From: Apostichopus japonicus
Taxonomy: Eukaryota; Echinodermata; Holothuroidea; Aspidochirotida; Stichopodidae
Direction of reading: 5' to 3'
Assembly: GCF_037975245.1 (NCBI RefSeq)
Contig: NC_092567.1
Coordinates: forward strand, 8,614,714 to 8,678,713
Length of the DNA: 64,000 nucleotides
How positions within the stretch are numbered: position 1 is the first letter of the stretch; each line of letters begins with the position of its first letter. Below the pieces are notes generated by a model that saw only the letters and a program-made list of their open reading frames with translations, was not told where the DNA came from and did no database searches. A program made the position numbers and the translations under genes. Below are positions 10,113 to 22,131 of this stretch, piece after piece.

Positions 10113-12554
10113 GGGTCAATCCATGCCAAATCAACAGTGGCCTCCACGTCGACCCTCTCAGAATCGCCTGAAATTGATATGGTGTCTTGCCATATGGCTC
10201 TAAGGATGAAATTGGGCCAAAAAAAAATATCGTTGATAGGATACGGCCCCGCCTAGCAATCAAATCCAGATTGCATTTTAAGAGCCCTAAATTTGTGTCA
10301 AGTTTGGAGGCATTTTTTGCATAAATGTAAAGTATTTTATGTCTGATATTGCAGATATTGTGGAAGACACATGGCCAGTCTTCGAATTTAGCTAATTTTG
10401 GGGAAAATTTATGGTCTCAATTTTTCGTAACAAGTAATTAAAATGGCAGAAAATGAGATAGGGATCTTTTCTGGCCCTACTTTTGAGTGTGCTCTATATT
10501 CACAAGCAAAGGCATGTTTGAGTTTTAATTTCCATAGGATCCTTGTCCAGTGGTAGTTGTACGGGAAAAGTGCAAAAAAAAAGCCAAGCGGGTCGTACAT
10601 TTTACGAACAGCGCCCTCAAACTTAAGAAATCTCACTTCTGGCCCTAATTGGGGGTCCATTTTGGGCCTGTGGGTATTTTTTAATTTTTTTTTAAATAGC
10701 TTTATTTCAGGAGCATATTGACCCTATTTTTAAAAGCTCAAGTCAAAAAGTTGTGTATTTTGTGTTATCTACTCAAATTTACAACTCGAAAATTGCAAAA
10801 ATCACTTCGTTCATATGTATGAAAATGCTCGCACAAGCCGATTTGAGTAATTCAAATGACAACAACTTCTTAGCATTAGCATACAGGTGCTAAACAATTA
10901 AGAGGGTTGTCCACTAGCATAAGGACTATAAATAAACTGCATTTTCAGGGTCATATGCCCAACGATGCCTGTGAACAGCGCCCTCAAACATCACATTTTA
11001 CCAATATTTTGGGCTATTTTGGGCATTTCAAGGTCAAATTTGGTCACAATTAAAAGTTTTATTTTTGGTTTTTAATACAAAACTAGTAAGATATGTATAG
11101 TTATGATGCAAAGAATGAGCTAAAACATCTTTTATATTAGTTATTAATGCTCTGATGAGCAGCTTAAAGTGGCGTATATGAGAGTTACCTCAGCTCTACA
11201 GAAACATGCTTGCGAGGGCAAACAGTGGTAACAAAGATCTTCATTTAAGGAGATGTTAAACAACATTAGAAACTACTGAAATGCATTTATTAAAAGTGTT
11301 CTGTCTAATACTCTTTGACTCCCTCTCACCCCCTCCCCCCCCCAACACCCTCCCCATAGTGCACTATGCAGATTTGTATACATGCAGTATGTGACTGACT
11401 TTTACTGCATAGAGACTGCATATAAAACATGCATTCAAGGTATACTGAATAATTTGGTATGGTAATCTTCTGCTTCAAATTGTCTGTATGCATGTAACCC
11501 ACCCCTCCCACCCACATCCTCTACCCAACCCTATATCAGAATAGAAAATGAATGTGAACCAGTGCGTACAGTGTGCACTATATATGTGTGTACATGTTCA
11601 GTACAGTGTTATTTTACACCAAGCAAATAAATACACACTGTCCACAATCATGTACAGTACACACTGTGTACTGGTCATTCCATTCAATACTGTGCATATT
11701 TCAATGTCATTTTAAATATTTGCAATGTAGTGTATGCTTTTGCCAATTCAATAAATTAAAAGACTCAATAATTTAAAAGGAATGTTTAACCAGTACATAA
11801 ATGTGCAGTGTGTATACTACACATGATTTTGTACAGTGTTTATTTTCAAGTGCTTGGTAAAAAATAACACTGTACTGAACATGTACACACATATATAGTG
11901 CACACTGCATAGTGCATATTTCAATGTCTTTTTAAATATTTGCAATGTAGTGTATGCATTTGCTAATTCACTAAATTAAAAGACTTTCAATAATTTATAA
12001 GGAATGTTTAACCAGTACATAAATGTGCAGTGTGTATACTGCACATGATTTTGTACAGTGTTTATTTTCAAGTGCTTGGTAAAAAATAACACTGTACTGA
12101 ACATGTACACACATATATAGTGCACACTGCATAGTGCATATTTCAATGTCTTTTTAAATATTTGCAATGTAGTGTATGCATTTGCTAATTCACTAAATTA
12201 AAAGACTCAATAATTTATAAGGAATGTTGAACCAGTACATACATGTGCAGTGTGTATACTGTACATGATTTTGTACAGTGTTTATTTTCAAGTGCTTGGT
12301 GAAAAATAACACTGTACTGAACATGTACACGCATATATAGTGCACACTGCATAGTGCATACTGTGCATATTTCAATGTCTTTTTAAATATTTGCAATGTA
12401 GTGTATGCATTTGCTAATTCACTAAATTAAAAGACTTTTAATAATTTAAAAGGAATGTTTAACCAGTACATACATGTACAGTGTGTATACTGTACATGAT
12501 TTTGGACAGTGTGTATTTAATAGTACTTGGTGTAAAATAACACTGTACTGATAA
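10113..12554. mobile_element. truncated GGGTCAATCC foldback element
   Basis: Starts with GGGTCAATCCATGCC and matches the left arm of the palindrome at 16438 for about 1.5 kb. Instead of folding back into a second arm it runs into a tandem array and stops at the start of unit 1. Open frames inside match those of the palindrome arms and carry no recognised domain. It was probably a complete foldback that lost its right arm. The neighbouring DNA (aaccagtaaact) is a known empty site in unit 3 (~42022). Confidence 0.75.
11788..12554. repeat. ~222-bp tandem array, about 3.4 copies
   Basis: Copies begin with aaccagtacatamatgt at 11788, 12010, 12230 and 12461 (periods 222, 220 and 231; the last carries a 12-bp insertion, tactgtgcatat). 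Each copy contains short inverted pieces (gtacagtgt / acactgtac). The same sequence occurs once, inverted, in the loop side of the palindrome arms, so the array grew from the foldback's internal end. Confidence 0.85.
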
Positions 12555-12861
12555 TATATTTCGCATGCGATTTGAGAATTGAGCACATTTCCTGTGAATA
12601 TCATTTAGTTGTTCCAAAGGCGTATCATTGCCGGGGCGGGGGGGGGGGGCTGAAGCACCCATCACTTCTTGAGATTGTTTCCATCTGCATGAAAATGTGC
12701 CCCACACAACCCTATGCCCACCCCTCTAATCGCTTCCCGATGACATGCTATACAATACAAGATTTATTACTGTTGACTTCTAAAGACGTTTGAAATGACT
12801 AGATGAAAGTATGTTGGTATTTCAACATTTATCAGATAATTTATAAATTATACACTTGGAT

Positions 12862-13222
12862 CAAGGGCGTAGGAACCGGGGGGGCTGGGGGGGCGCCAGC
12901 CCCCCAGTGAAAAATGTGGAGGGGGGAAGTATCATTCCGCCCCCCCGCTTCGCAAGTCAGAAAACCCCTTTTTCATTTCAAATGAGAAAAAAATCTCATT
13001 TGGAGCACCAAATTGCATCTAAGACCTGGTGAAAATACAAAATTAAGTTTACAAAATGGAGTGGGTGTTGAAGTGTGCTATTTTGCACCAAATTGCATCT
13101 GAGGCTACCTAGAAATGCAAAAAAATCCAAAGGGGAGGGGGACCCCCTCCCCTTAGACCCCTCCCCAAGGCCGGCCATCAGTCTTCAGCCCCCCCACTCA
13201 AAAGTACCTTCCTACGCCACTG
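12862..13222. mobile_element. hAT MITE, 361 bp, with 8-bp duplication ACTTGGAT
   Basis: Ends are CAAGGGCGTAGGAA and TTCCTACGCCACTG. The target ACTTGGAT is present at 12854-12861 and 13223-13230. Units 2, 3 and 4 keep the uninterrupted site (tacacttggataaaagtc near 25330, 35430 and 44950), which proves insertion. The interior is G/C-run rich (gggggctgggggg...gccccccag) and non-coding. Confidence 0.92.
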
Positions 13223-13964
13223 ACTTGGATAAAAGTCAAGGGGAGGGGTGGGAGGGGGCAATGTTCTATTCAGCTGAGAAGAAGGCCACTGCTACGAGTG
13301 TACACCCCTACCGGCCCGCTCCAATCCCCCCTTACGACTTTACAAAAACATTGTTCATAGGCAAAACTGCATGGTGTATGGAGCCAATTTAAGACCCAAT
13401 TGGTGGTCTAATTATGCCTCGGGGTGCACCAGTTAACATCAATTTTCAAAAAGAATTCAGGGACGGGGCTACTGAGATTTGCCTTCAACAAGCCAACAAC
13501 CACACCTCTGCCATTCTTAAGTTCTCTGGCCTTTCCATAATAGTGCAGGACCTACCTAAGTCAGTTGGGATTTGTTACCCCCCCCCCCCTTTGAAATCCT
13601 ATATTAAAATGGGGGTTGAGAAGGGGTCCAATTCTCCTAGTCCTGCAAATCGATTTCAAGTAGTAGATAACCTATGCATCTGCCATTAAAATGTGGTACA
13701 TGGCTACATGAAGGTAACATGCTACAGTATACTGTGTACCTCTTTGCAGATACAAATACTAGTCATTGTTTTTAGTACATTTTGTTAGTTCTACACAATG
13801 AAACAAATGGAATCATAAAAAAAAGGATTTGATGTTAATTATAGAACTAGTTAGGCAAGATGTCCTGACGTACATATGGCCTGTAGATTTGATCACAAGT
13901 ATGCAACACAACCCATTACAATTTCACAAACTGACTGTTGAGAAATTATTATGTAAAGACTCAC

Positions 13965-14075
13965 CAAAATCTCCGCCACAAAGGAAGTTATGTCATCAGT
14001 GATGTGTTCCCACTTGCTTTTTTCTTTCATTTTCTTGGAGGAAATGTACCTTAGAAATGTTGAAAATGGTATCAC
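13965..14075 (-). CDS. minus-strand 111-nt exon, unit 1 (ITDDITSFVAE)
   Basis: Acceptor ttttctttaacctccag and donor attttg|GTGAGTC bound exactly 37 codons, phase 0 to phase 0. The peptide is basic then acidic: TFLRYISSKKMKEKSK, WEHITDDITSFVAEIL. It is the same length in all four units and has a diverged relative at 1622-1734. No domain is recognised. The plausible upstream exon in transcription is 14418-14555, but the phases do not join directly, so an exon may lie between or one boundary is wrong. Confidence 0.45.
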
Positions 14076-14417
14076 CTGGAGGTTAAAGAAAAATACAAAA
14101 TAACTCAACTTTCCATTCACTAGATTTATCAAGATGAAAATTGGTCAGGTCTGTGATCATTTTTGTAACAGACATCAACGTCTTCCCTTGTTTCTTATTA
14201 ATAAGTATATATGAATATTTTATATAGCTGTAATATCAGGGCAGCATATATATTGTTTTATATTTCTGTTTTTATTTTTGGGTATGTTGGACTGACATAC
14301 AGATAGCTAACAGCACAGGACTAATATCATTATTAAAAGCACCTTTGCCTTTATCTTAAAGCTGCTCTTTAGGAATATGTTTTGCATATGAGGTAATCAA
14401 TACAGTCAGTTATTTAC

Positions 14418-14555
14418 AACACTTGAAGTGGTATCTGATCAACTCCATGTTACGTTCCATGAGTTGTGAAGCCCCCCCCCCCCCCCCAAATAAAAGACAT
14501 ATTTGGAAAATTGCTGGAATATTTCTAACAAATTTGTGAGCTATCTTCCATAGTA
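14418..14555 (-). CDS. minus-strand exon with glycine run, unit 1
   Basis: Acceptor ttttctgttgcag, donor tgtt|gtaaat; 138 nt. The text is LWKIAHKFVRNIPAIFQ, a glycine run from a poly-G tract, then RNMELIRYHFKC. In units 1-3 the tract length differs by multiples of three, keeping the frame; in unit 4 it does not. Glycine runs from poly-G can arise by chance, so the frame-keeping is the main evidence. Function unknown. Confidence 0.35.
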
Positions 14556-15609
14556 CTGCAACAGAAAATATATGAAGAAAGCATATGTGCTGGAGTTTCC
14601 TGGAGATATCTCTTAAACGGCCAGTATTATAACTGAAGTGCAAATAATGTACATCTTACACAGAACACATTAAGAGAATCCTTCAATACTGTTGACCAAT
14701 GGCTAAGAATGGACTTCTGAATTACTTTGGTTTTTACTCTGAGGACATGCATATGGTTCAGAAGGTTCATGCATGTTTTGTATTACTGACTGACAACAAC
14801 ATATCCACACATTACAGTAAACCCACTAAAGACTTCCATTTGTAATCCCTTAGTATATAGCTCATTGACAAATGACATAAAACCTAAATTATCTTCTGAT
14901 TTAAATTTGACATCAATTTTCCTAGGTATTATATGTACTGAGAGGGGAAGGGTTGGAAAGGTTAGGATGGAAACAGAGATTTTTATGGTTCCTGTTAGTC
15001 ATTCTACATGGTTCTAACTTAGTGTGGGTATGGTTCTAACTTAGTGTGTGTATGGGTCTCATTTTGTGTGCAGTGACTCTATTTAATTGTTAGGGCACAT
15101 GCACTTATGAATTAAATTTATTGTTTATGAGCCTGCCATACATTTTACTGCCTTATTAGGCTGACAATACAGAGGAGTCTGGCTGCACTATTAAGACCGA
15201 GCACTACGCTTACCTGCCACCCAGCACTACAGTATGACAAACTGATAAATTAGAAGGGATCAAGTCATCTGAATATTTTGTTCCTTCATTTATGATGAAT
15301 ACACAAAACAAAGAAATGGACCTGGATATTAAACACATACACCTCTTTGTGTAGTTTTACACATTGGTATACAATACAATGTATGGCATGCAGTGTCTAA
15401 CATATGGTGTATGTACTGTATGTTGAGGCCTTTATCTTCCCCTCTGGCCCTTAGGGAATTTGCTGGTCAAGCAAGATTCAAAACAATTGCTGTTCCTCCA
15501 GGATTTAGGCAGTAACAAAATCACTTTCTACCCAGAATCAAATCTAATTATAAATAACACCCAGCATATCAGTCCTGCTATACACTAATTATACACTAAT
15601 CATTACCAT

Positions 15610-15700
15610 CAGCATATTGTAAACCATTCTGTGCAAGATCCACATCATGTGACCCCCAAAGATCGTCTCAAGAAAGATTAATCCACATTTACCTAATGAG
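15610..15700 (-). other. conserved splice-like block, unit 1
   Basis: Minus strand: ctcctcattag|gtaaatg and ctgatg|gtaatg frame an 86-nt block present in all units (8.0, 15.6, 27.7, 37.8 and 47.4 kb). Two frames are possible; the one reading GSHDVDLAQNGLQYADG shows synonymous changes between units but meets a stop near the acceptor. Unit 3 lacks the GT and unit 4 has a 1-nt deletion. Not called as an exon. Confidence 0.25.
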
Positions 15701-16433
15701 GAGATGAAGACAAAGACAATAAGAAACATATCAGAACTAGATGTTTAATGCAAACGATAAAATCCCTTGTTTTTGAGTTTCCCTTTTTAATATTTACTCA
15801 ACATTTATTCCATTGCTCACAGATACACAAGATTATGCTAAAATGACTCAATAATTGCAAGTTCATTCATTTTATTGCAAGGCGCTTTTATTTTAAAGTT
15901 GAATAATTTTTGGAAATTTATCCATAAAGAAAACAAAAGGCAAAACTTGGTAACATGTTTGCAATCCTATGGTTTAGACTAATTTGGTCAGCACACTTTC
16001 TAATTGGTACTTTTAACGTTGTTTGGTGCAGCAGGCCAATAAAGTTGTTCCCAAATTTCTAACTCTATTACTTTGAAGTCAAGCAAAGTTAGGCAATATT
16101 ACTGGTCTAGATTGCTTTTTTTTCAAACTATCTGTATACCAGTGTGAAGCAAAGGCTGCTCTATTACATAAATGTTAGTGTTTTTGCTTTCACAACTTTC
16201 CCAGTAACTTAATTTCCAACTTTGCCAATATGTAGCAACATGATGCACACCCCCCCCCCCCCACCCAAACACACTCTTATAACAGAAAAACTGAATTACA
16301 CAATAACTTTAAGAACAGAAAAATAATACAAATGCATTAAAGATTTCAGATGACATAACATGCTGCTGAATCCTAAAAGAACTTGTCATATCGTGTTGTA
16401 TGATCTTCTGTGATAGAATCGTAAACTGTTGCT

Positions 16434-16437
16434 AGTC
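16434..16437 (+). repeat. 4-bp target-site duplication AGTC (left of palindrome)
   Basis: Matches 19727-19730; unit 4 retains a related empty site (gctagacatagtgc, ~48148). Confidence 0.65.
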
Positions 16438-19400
16438 GGGTCAATCCATGCCAAATCAACAGATTTTTGGGTCGATTCCACGTCGACCCTCTCAGAATCG
16501 CCTGAAATTGATATGGTGTCTTGCCATATGTCTCAAAGGATGAAATTGGGCAAAAAAAATTTTTTAAAAATTTTCGTTGCTAGGATACGGCCCCGCCTAG
16601 CAACCAAATCCAGATTGCATTTTAAGAGCACTTAATTTGTGTCAAGTTTGGAGGCATTTTTTGCATAAATGTAAAGTATTTTATGTCTGATATTGCAGAT
16701 ATTGTGGAAGACATGTGGCCAGTCTTCGAATTTAGCTAATTTTGAGGAAAATTTACGGTCTCAATTTTTCGTAACAGGTAATTAAAATGGCAGAAAATGA
16801 GATAGGGGTCTTTTCTGGCCCTACTTTGAGTGTGCTCTATATTCACAAGCAGAGGCATGTTTGAGTTTTAATTTCCATAGGATCCTTGTCCAGTGGTAGT
16901 TGTACGGGAAAAGTGCAAAAAAAAAGTCAAGCGGGTCGTACGTTTTACGAACAGCGCCCTCAAACTTAAGAAATCTCACTTCTGGCCCTAATTGGGGGTC
17001 CATTTTGGGCCTGTGGGTATTTTTTTTTTTTTTTTTAAATAGCATTTTTCAGGAGTGTATTGACCCTATTTTTAAAAACTCAAGTCAAAAAGTTGTGTAT
17101 TTTGTGTTATCTAGTCAAATTTACGACTCGAAAATTGCGAAAATCACTTCGTTCATATGTATGAAAATGCTTGCACAAGCCGATTTGAGTAATTCAAATG
17201 ACAACAACTTCTTAGCATTAGCATACAGGTGCTTAACAATTAGGAGGGTGGTCCACTAGCATAAGGACTACACATAAACTGCATTTTCAGGGTCATATGC
17301 CCAACGATGCCTGTGAACAGCGCCCTCAAACATCACATTTTACCAATATTTTGGGCTATTTTGGGCATTTCAAGGTCAAATTTGGTCACAATTAAAAGGT
17401 TTTTTTTCGGTTTTTAATACAAAATTAGTAAGATATGTATAGTTATGATGCACAGAATGAGCTAAAACATCTTTTATATTAGTTATTAATGCTCTGATGA
17501 GCAGCTTAAAGTGGCGTATATGAGAGTTACATCAGCTCTACAGAAACATGCTTGCGAGGGCAAACAGTGGTAAAATTGTATCTTCATTCAAGGAGATGTT
17601 AAACAACATTAGAAACTATTGAAATGTATTTATTCAAAGTGTTCTGTCTAATACTCTTTGACTCCCTCTCACCCCCACCCCCCCCAGCTCCCTCCCCATA
17701 GTGCACTATGCAGATTTGTATACACACACTATGTGACTGACTTTTACTGCATAGAGACTGCATAAACATGCATTCAAGGTATACTGAATTATTTGGTATG
17801 GTAATCTTCTGCTTCAAATTGTCTGTATGCATGTAACCCACCCCTCCCACCCACATCCTCAACCCAACCCTATATCAGAATAGAAAATTGTGAACCAGTG
17901 CGTACAGTGTGCACTATATATGTGTGTACATGTTCAGTACAGTGTTATTTTACACCAAGCAAATAAATACACACTGTCCACAATCATGTACAGTATACAC
18001 TGTGTACTGGTCATTCCATTCAATACTGTGCATATATCAATGTCATTTTAAATATTTGAAATGTAGTGTATGCTTTTGCTAATTCAATAAATTAAAAGAC
18101 TTATAGATTTATATAAAGGAATTTTTAACCAGTACATACATGTACAGTGTGTATACTGTACATGATTTTGGACAGTGTGTATTTAAATAGTACTTGGTGT
18201 AAAATAACACTGTACAGAACATGTACACACATATATAGTACACACATATATAGTGCACACTGTACGCACTGGTTCACATTCATTTTCTATTCTGATATAG
18301 GGTTGGGTAGAGGATGTGGGTGGGAGGGGTGGGTTACATGCATACAGACAATTTGAAGCAGAAGATTACCATACCAAATAATTCAGTATACCTTGAATGC
18401 ATGTTTATGCAGTCTCTATGCAGTAAAAGTCAGTCACATACTGTGTGTATACAAATCTGCATAGTGCACTATGGGGAGGGTGCTGGGGGGGGGGGTGGGG
18501 GTGAGAGGGAGTCAAAGAGTATTAGACAGAACACTTTTAATAAATACATTTCAATAGTTTCTAATGTTGTTTAACATCTCCTTGAATGAAGATACAATTT
18601 TACCACTGTTTGCCCTCGCAAGCATGTTTCTGTAGAGCTGATGTAACTCTCATATACGCCACTTTAAGCTGCTCATCAGAGCATTAATAACTAATATAAA
18701 AGATGTTTTAGCTCATTCTGTGCATCATAACTATACATATCTTACTAATTTTGTATTAAAAACCGAAAAAAAAACTTTTAATTGTGACCAAATTTGACCT
18801 TGAAATGCCCAAAATAGCCCAAAATATTGGTAAAATGTGATGTTTGAGGGCGCTGTTCACAGGCATCGTTGGGCATATGACCCTGAAAATGCAGTTTATG
18901 TGTAGTCCTTATGCTAGTGGACCACCCTCCTAATTGTTAAGCACCTGTATGCTAATGCTAAGAAGTTGTTGTCATTTGAATTACTCAAATCGGCTTGTGC
19001 AAGCATTTTCATACATATGAACGAAGTGATTTTCGCAATTTTTGAGTCGTAAATTTGACTAGATAACACAAAATACACAACTTTTTGACTTGAGTTTTTA
19101 AAAATAGGGTCAATACGCTCCTGAAAAATGCTATTTAAAAAAAAAAAAAAAAATACCCACAGGCCCAAAATGGACCCCCAATTAGGGCCAGAAGTGAGAT
19201 TTCTTAAGTTTGAGGGCGCTGTTCGTAAAACGTACGACCCGCTTGACTTTTTTTTTGCACTTTTCCCATACAACTACCACTGGACAAGGATCCTATGGAA
19301 ATTAAAACTCAAACATGCCTCTGCTTGTGAATATAGAGCACACTCAAAGTAGGGCCAGAAAAGACCCCTATCTCATTTTCTGCCATTTTAATTACCTGTT

Positions 19401-19726
19401 ACGAAAAATTGAGACCGTAAATTTTCCTCAAAATTAGCTAAATTCGAAGACTGGCCACATGTCTTCCACAATATCTGCAATATCAGACATAAAATACTTT
19501 ACATTTATGCAAAAAATGCCTCCAAACTTGACACAAATTAAGTGCTCTTAAAATGCAATCTGGATTTGGTTGCTAGGCGGGGCCGTATCCTAGCAACGAA
19601 AATTTAAAAAATTTTTTTTTTGCCCAATTTCATCCTTTGAGACATATGGCAAGACACCATATCAATTTCAGGCGATTCTGAGAGGGTCGACGTGGAGGCC
19701 ACTGTTGATTTGGCATGGATTGACCC
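16438..19726. mobile_element. 3.3-kb palindromic foldback element, GGGTCAATCC...GGATTGACCC
   Basis: Two arms of about 1.57 kb (16438 to ~18012 and ~18128 to 19726) are inverted copies separated by roughly 115 bp. A 119-residue frame at 16900-17259 is repeated on the other strand at 18914-19273 with a single residue difference, which shows the arm identity. Flanked by AGTC on both sides. GGG/CCC termini and a 4-bp duplication suit a non-autonomous Sola2-type element; that assignment is from memory. No transposase is present. The arms hold two copies of the short phrase aacagcgccctcaaac and runs of A/T, no credible gene. Confidence 0.85.
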
Positions 19727-19730
19727 AGTC
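19727..19730 (+). repeat. 4-bp target-site duplication AGTC (right of palindrome)
   Basis: Directly follows ...GGATTGACCC. Confidence 0.65.
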
Positions 19731-19934
19731 ATAATGCAATACTCAATACCTATCATCATCCTTGACAACTATTTAATATGATGGGATAGGTGGACCTTGC
19801 CATAAATTACATAATATCCACTCAACCTGGAGACGTGACAATAGGAAGCCTTCATTAGCATTATATGCTCACACAGGAATGAAACGGTTACGTAATGAAA
19901 CAATGGATGTCTAATGACCATTAAAATTGGTCAG

Positions 19935-20047
19935 ATTTGAAAGATTAGAGATGTCGTTGGCATCAGAATTTCATCCTCTTGAAAACTACAATTATGGTAC
20001 AATTTGTAGAGATGATGCTACAATTAGAGAAACACTGAACAAAAGAG
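19935..20047 (+). CDS. alpha exon, unit 1, unknown protein
   Basis: Acceptor ttggtcag, then 113 nt: one nucleotide, 37 codons, one nucleotide, then donor gag|gtctcac. Text: FERLEMSLASEFHPLENYNY, TICRDDATIRETLNKR. The 113-nt length is identical in units 1-4 and the phase fits the beta exon start, giving a valine codon at the junction. Upstream in the same frame lies another open stretch (LALYAHTGMKRLRNETMDV), cut off by TAA-TGA in every unit. The donor is weak (gtctca). No family is recognised. Confidence 0.45.
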
Positions 20048-20130
20048 GTCTCACAGAATCCCTGAGTTTAAGACACAACCTTTAGCAGTATTCTAACTAG
20101 ATTGTTCATATCTTATGTCTTGTTTTGCAG

Positions 20131-20284
20131 TGATTGGAACTGATGGGGCTTGGGGGGGGGGGGTGCTGGATGACAGACCTTTCGGTGGGGAAATTTCCCT
20201 TGAGGGATCATCTGATATGTCATGGAGTAAATATATCCAATTAAAAACTTGCATTCTCATGGAGGAGGGGGATGGGTGGATGTG
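20131..20284 (+). CDS. beta exon, unit 1, unknown protein
   Basis: Strong acceptor (tatgtcttgttttgcag) and donor (atgtg|gtaagaatc) bound 154 nt. Text: a poly-glycine segment, VLDDRPFGGEISLEGSS, SWSKYIQLKTCILMEEGDGW. Lengths in units 1-4 are 154, 145, 145 and 139, differing only by 9 and 6 nt, so every copy keeps the frame; this is the best coding evidence in the array. Two nucleotides at the start complete the codon begun by alpha. The glycine segment in this unit comes from a poly-G expansion. Fold and function unknown; GGEISLEG is weakly beta-strand-like, nothing more. Confidence 0.55.
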
Positions 20285-20318
20285 GTAAGAATCAGGTGGT
20301 GCACCATGTAATCATTAC

Positions 20319-20424
20319 CCTGCTCATGTAAACTGTACACATTTCTTCCAAGAGCTGTAATCTGGATATGAAACTGGTAAATCCCTAAACAGGCTGATCT
20401 CAGGACTGAATAATTCCAGCTTAC
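20319..20424 (-). other. minus-strand splice-bounded block, unit 1
   Basis: Acceptor tcctcatcatcag and donor gagcagg|gtaatg surround 106 nt, repeated at ~30.3, 40.0 and 48.8 kb. Two frames are open (SWNYSVLRSACLGIY, or KLELFSPEISLFRDLP), and changes between units do not choose between them. It sits antisense to the intron after beta. Unit 4 carries a 1-nt deletion. Recorded as a possible exon only. Confidence 0.25.
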
Positions 20425-21085
20425 CTGATGATGAGGAAAAACAAAATACATTTGGTCATCACTTATAATGTTATTATTCATGTAAATTGTCATCACCCAG
20501 TCTGCAAGTAGCTGCATTCTATCATGTAACATTGTCAGACACAGAACACAGCTATTATAAACATATGGTATGCTACTGTAGTTTCAAAATAAATTACTCA
20601 GTTATAATTATAACAACAATGTAAAGAACCTAATGCAACTTGAATACAAATCTATAGACTGTACAAGATGAGTTCAAGGTCTTATAATGCTTCCCACAGT
20701 GTACATACAGCTCACCTAATACCAAACTAATTGAAATATAAAGAAACATTAATTTGAAATTGAGACAAGCATTGAATCTTCAGTACAAACTTTAAGCAAT
20801 ACCACTGGTAATCCAGTCTGGTTAATATTCATTTGAGAAACAAAAGTTATAACAATGCAACCCTGAAATAGAATGGAGCCTGGAGAAAAACATTATGAAG
20901 GATCCTGGTCACATAATTTAGTAACCATTGGTTCACTGTACTGTCTATAGGTTGATGAATTTGTAGGATTTCTGAAATGATGACATTGTACTATAATTGA
21001 TTGAGTTAAAGTACATATTTTTCTATCTGCAGACTTTGACATAAACTGTTATTTCATAACATGTTGTTCGGTGCAGTCTTGGTGT

Positions 21086-21376
21086 GAAGTGAAGGGAAGG
21101 GGGGTTGGTATATTGTCATCAGCTGAGTCCCCAGCAAAATATGTGATAAAAAATAGTATATTTTATCTTAGGATAAACAAAGACTTAGAAAGTGGGTCTG
21201 GTGATAAAATTGTGCATGGAACTGTGCCTGGCTCTCAAAGTCACTGGTTTTGTGTACACCTTACTTGAATAATGCTTTTTTAGCCTCACAAGATGTGATT
21301 GTGAATATTAGAACTGGTGTGCAACAGTTTGGAGAAAAATATCAAAGAATTAAAGGAGATACAAACCCAACCATAA
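21086..21376 (+). pseudogene. decayed gamma block, unit 1
   Basis: Acceptor gttcggtgcag. Reads SWCEVKGRGVGILSSAES, AKYVIKN, SGSGDKIVHGTVPGSQ, then hits TGA after FCVHLT because of the same 4-nt loss seen in units 0 and 2. The downstream part (SQDVIVN) survives in another frame. Confidence 0.5.
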
Positions 21377-21587
21377 TCTTTAGCTGATATGAAAGACTGA
21401 TCATTGAGATGAATATCAACGGTGGAGGTGATTTGTATTTTACTGTTCGATTACATTTCAAATCATAATTCCAATATATATGTAAGCAAATGCTTAAAAC
21501 AATTATCTCTACCGTACTACAGTAAATAAACATCATAACAAACATAATACATTTAAGTTCAAGATTTTATCCGTAGTTGTGTGACCT

Positions 21588-21854
21588 TTGTGTGACCTAC
21601 CTAACTTAATCAAGGTTTCTTGTTTTTGTTTGATGGAGTGTTCATTACAAATACCTCTAACTCAAAGCTCAACAATACAGACTCAGTTGACTTCTTTAAT
21701 GTTTCTACAGCATTATGGAATATCTAAAATGGTATTGCAAGTTTTCGGTTTTAATCTGAAGAAAGTAAATACCTCAACAGAAGACATATTTGTAGATAAC
21801 CCAAGCTACTTTCTTACAGAACCAACAAGTTGTCTTCCAGTCTTACCATTCTAG
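21588..21854 (+). other. open frame between gamma and delta, unit 1
   Basis: An 88-residue frame (SLQIPLTQSSTIQTQLTSL, HYGISKMVLQVFGFNLKK, TEDIFVDNPSYF) that looks protein-like. The same frame in units 0, 2 and 3 holds one or more stops (for example TCA to TAA at the NTSTED position). It could be a former exon or a chance frame; no convincing splice pair was found. Confidence 0.25.
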
Positions 21855-22131
21855 AAGTGTCAGGAGTTCTAGAAGAATTTATTAATATGAGTCTCGGAGG
21901 CAATTTTTATTTCAGTTTGACAAATGGTTAAAACGTACCAGAGGGTGTTTGGGGGCCTATTGTGTCATGGCAAGCTCACTACAAACATACCAATTACTGG
22001 ATTAATCCATAAAAATCTACCAGAGGTTGTTGAAACATTACTATCACTGTTCTATACTAACCATTAATGTTATTACCATTACATGGAAGAAATATCAGAT
22101 GATGAACCACTCGTTGTCCTTGTCAGCTTAG

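Noticed and set aside
16900-17259. 119-codon frames mirrored in the palindrome arms
   Set aside because: Contain poly-Phe from a poly-T run and no domain; the truncated copy at 10113 does not keep the frame.
20319-20424. Minus-strand exon opposite the intron after beta
   Set aside because: Two open frames with no way to choose; substitutions favour neither, and it overlaps a plus-strand gene model.
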